Assembly: GCA_027007865.1 (NCBI GenBank)
Contig: JALTEE010000318.1
Span: 1-7,013 of the forward strand
DNA length: 7,013 nucleotides
DNA from: a bacterium
GTDB lineage: Bacteria; UBP14; UBA6098; B30-G16
Direction: 5' to 3'
Below, in pieces: positions 6,953-7,013 of this stretch (the first letter of the stretch is position 1; each line of letters opens with the position of its first letter). Below the pieces are notes generated by a model. The model was not told where the DNA came from, made no database searches, and saw nothing but the letters and a program-made list of their open reading frames with translations. Position numbers and translations under genes: made by a program.

Positions 6953-7013
6953 GGGTGATTTACAAATAGACTTCCACAGAATAAAGAATTTTATCGTCCC
7001 GCCGTTGCGGTGC
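6953..7013 (-). other. Upstream leader, possibly the tail of a preceding minus-strand gene
   Basis: From the right edge one minus-strand frame is open for 17 codons and ends in TAA at 6962-6960, giving the C-terminus APQRRDDKILYSVEVYL. That would leave a 21-base gap to the large gene. A second frame stays open until a TGA overlapping the ATG, but its end is a translation of the ribosome binding site and is less credible. A short stem, CCGC-4 nt-GCGG, lies at the far right. I see no convincing promoter. Sixty bases are too few to choose between a coding tail and an untranslated leader. Confidence 0.2.

Overview
Organism and overall character. The window has about 44% G+C by eye, and every gene I can support lies on the minus strand. 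The largest gene encodes a secreted modular surface protein ending in a FlgD/Por-type C-terminal domain (motifs PTPFNS and SGIYFVIL). That ending is typical of the FCB supergroup and of uncultivated neighbours such as Cloacimonetes-, WOR-3-, Zixibacteria- or Marinimicrobia-like lineages. The Shine-Dalgarno sites of two of the three gene starts are strong, which argues against a typical Bacteroidetes genome. With no rRNA or ribosomal protein present, the phylum remains an inference. Layout in transcription order (right to left). Positions 6939-7013 hold a short leader, perhaps with the tail of an upstream gene, and an excellent ribosome binding site. Positions 6938-2622 encode the 1438-residue secreted multidomain protein: a signal peptide, three copies of a ~140-residue beta-rich module alternating with two Ig-like domains, four tandem carboxypeptidase-regulatory (transthyretin-like) repeats, a fibronectin type III domain, a Rossmann-like glutamine-amidotransferase/ThuA-like domain, and the C-terminal sorting domain. 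The 131-base gap 2491-2621 carries a perfect 17-bp hairpin just after this gene and a weak candidate promoter for the next. Positions 2490-301 encode a complete 7TM-HD phosphohydrolase of the PgpH/YqfF family, with all the metal-binding His/Asp motifs. The 113-base AT-rich gap 188-300 holds alternating GCAAAA/TTTTGC half-sites. Positions 187-1 are the N-terminus of a gene that runs off the left edge and looks like a CNNM/DUF21 (CorC/HlyC-like) membrane protein. How the genes relate. The 7TM-HD protein and the DUF21-type protein match a conserved bacterial neighbourhood (PhoH - 7TM-HD - YbeY - CBS/DUF21 transporter), here without YbeY between them. They suggest c-di-AMP turnover next to an ion-transport protein. 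The large surface protein is probably a separate transcription unit with an extracellular binding role. I did not see a mobile element, CRISPR array, tRNA, rRNA or recognisable defence system, and I do not claim a new biological system. The points most worth following are the unnamed triplicated module of the surface protein, the U-less perfect hairpin, and the half-site array.
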